Shown piece by piece: positions 15,244 to 15,947 of a stretch of DNA of 15,947 bases. The position numbers were made by a program, and so were the translations under genes. Origin of the DNA: Flavobacteriaceae bacterium (lineage in GTDB: Bacteria; Bacteroidota; Bacteroidia; Flavobacteriales; Flavobacteriaceae); the NCBI GenBank assembly GCA_014239895.1, contig JAAZXZ010000095.1, positions 1-15,947 on the forward strand. The letters run 5' to 3'. Under the pieces are notes generated by a model, which saw only the letters and a program-made list of their open reading frames with translations, searched no databases and was not told where the DNA came from. Each line of letters opens with the position of its first letter. Positions within the stretch are counted from its first letter, which is position 1.

Positions 15244-15947
15244 GTGTCAAATCCATTTATAAATTCAATTGCATCCTGGTTTTTAAAAAAGAGATCTCAT
15301 CAAATTGAATTATTTATTAAATACCCTAATGAAGTTCAAAATGATGTTTTATTAAATCTTGTAAATACGGCAAAAGACACATTAATAGGAAAACAGTATG
15401 ATTTTAATTCTATTAAGAATTATCATGATTTTTCTAATAGAGTCCCTGTATTCAAATATGAAGATTTTTCAGATAAGATAGATAGAGCAAGAAAAGGAGA
15501 AAATAATATTTTTTGGCCAAGTAAAATTAAGTGGTTTGCTCAATCTAGTGGTACTACAAATTCTAAAAGTAAATTTATCCCTGTTAGTCAAGAATCCTTA
15601 GATGAATGTCACTATGCAGCAGGCAAAGATCTTTTATGCTTGTACCTAAACAATAATGAAGACTCAATGTTATTTACAGGAAAAAGTTTAAGGCTTGGTG
15701 GAAGTAAATCTCCTTATGAAAAAAATGGAACCTATTATGGAGATCTTTCAGCAATTTTAATTGAGAACATGCCTTTATGGCTTGAATTTGGTAGTACTCC
15801 TAGTAGTAAAACAACATTAATTCATGACTGGGAAAATAAAATAAAAGCAATTATTAATGAAACTATCCCAGAAAATGTTACTAGTCTTGCAGGAGTTCCG
15901 TCATGGATGCTCGTAGTATTAAACAGGATATTACAGGAATCTAAAAA
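15244..15947 (+). CDS. GH3-family acyl-adenylating protein, 5' part (runs off window end)
   Basis: The frame is open from 15226 to the end of the window and gives 234 codons from a GTG at 15244 (reading SNPFINSIASWFLKKR). That start matches bacterial relatives, which have a short lead before an SWxLKKR helix; no ATG exists between the upstream stop (15223) and this conserved helix. The protein resembles the GH3 auxin-responsive-promoter family of the ANL (adenylate-forming) superfamily. The ATP-binding motif AQSSGTTNSKSKFIP (99-113) is the clearest mark, preceded by RVPVFKYEDF (66-75) and followed by LAGVPSWML near the end of the window. Plant GH3 enzymes conjugate amino acids to acyl-adenylated hormones; the role and substrate in Bacteroidota are unknown. 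About half of the usual length of roughly 500 residues is visible. Confidence 0.85.
   Translation, partial: MSNPFINSIASWFLKKRSHQIELFIKYPNEVQNDVLLNLVNTAKDTLIGKQYDFNSIKNYHDFSNRVPVFKYEDFSDKIDRARKGENNIFWPSKIKWFAQSSGTTNSKSKFIPVSQESLDECHYAAGKDLLCLYLNNNEDSMLFTGKSLRLGGSKSPYEKNGTYYGDLSAILIENMPLWLEFGSTPSSKTTLIHDWENKIKAIINETIPENVTSLAGVPSWMLVVLNRILQESK

Overview
The window is AT-rich chromosomal DNA from a member of the Bacteroidota, most likely a marine Flavobacteriia lineage. The evidence is a secreted protein ending in a type IX secretion (type A) sorting domain, a FolK-deoxynucleoside kinase fusion, flavobacterial-style WaaA, MutS, DUF2797 and GH3 proteins, and a TAnnTTTG-type promoter in front of a tRNA pair. 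No Shine-Dalgarno sequences stand out before the native genes. Genes are densely packed, often convergent with 1-8 nt gaps or overlaps.

Layout: (1) 1-1020: the 3' part of fabD (fatty acid synthesis) followed 2 nt later by lspA (lipoprotein maturation). (2) 1022-2299: a secreted metal-dependent amidohydrolase, convergent with lspA. (3) 2414-6794: a same-strand run of waaA (Kdo transfer to lipid A, apparently with a non-canonical start codon), a T9SS-exported GSDH/sorbosone-dehydrogenase beta-propeller protein, and a DEAD-box RNA helicase with a DbpA-type RNA-binding domain. (4) 6795-8950: a composition-shifted segment with an odd non-coding leader bracketed by an 11-nt direct repeat and a Tat-exported spermidine-dehydrogenase-like flavoprotein; this looks acquired. 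(5) 8984-9266: a tRNA-Gly/tRNA-Leu operon on the minus strand with its own promoter and intrinsic terminator. (6) 9296-11902: mutS. (7) 12003-15947: a SpoU-type RNA methyltransferase, a FolK-dNK fusion, a YhhQ-type queuosine-precursor transporter, a DUF2797 protein, and the start of a GH3-family acyl-adenylating protein that runs off the end.

Most of the window is housekeeping: lipid and envelope synthesis, mismatch repair, RNA modification, folate and nucleotide salvage. The accessory part is the 6.8-9.0 kb segment next to the tRNA operon. I see no CRISPR array, phage module, insertion sequence or defence system. I do not find a convincing multi-gene undescribed system. The best leads are the waaA start, the small bracketed segment upstream of the flavoprotein, and the flavoprotein itself.
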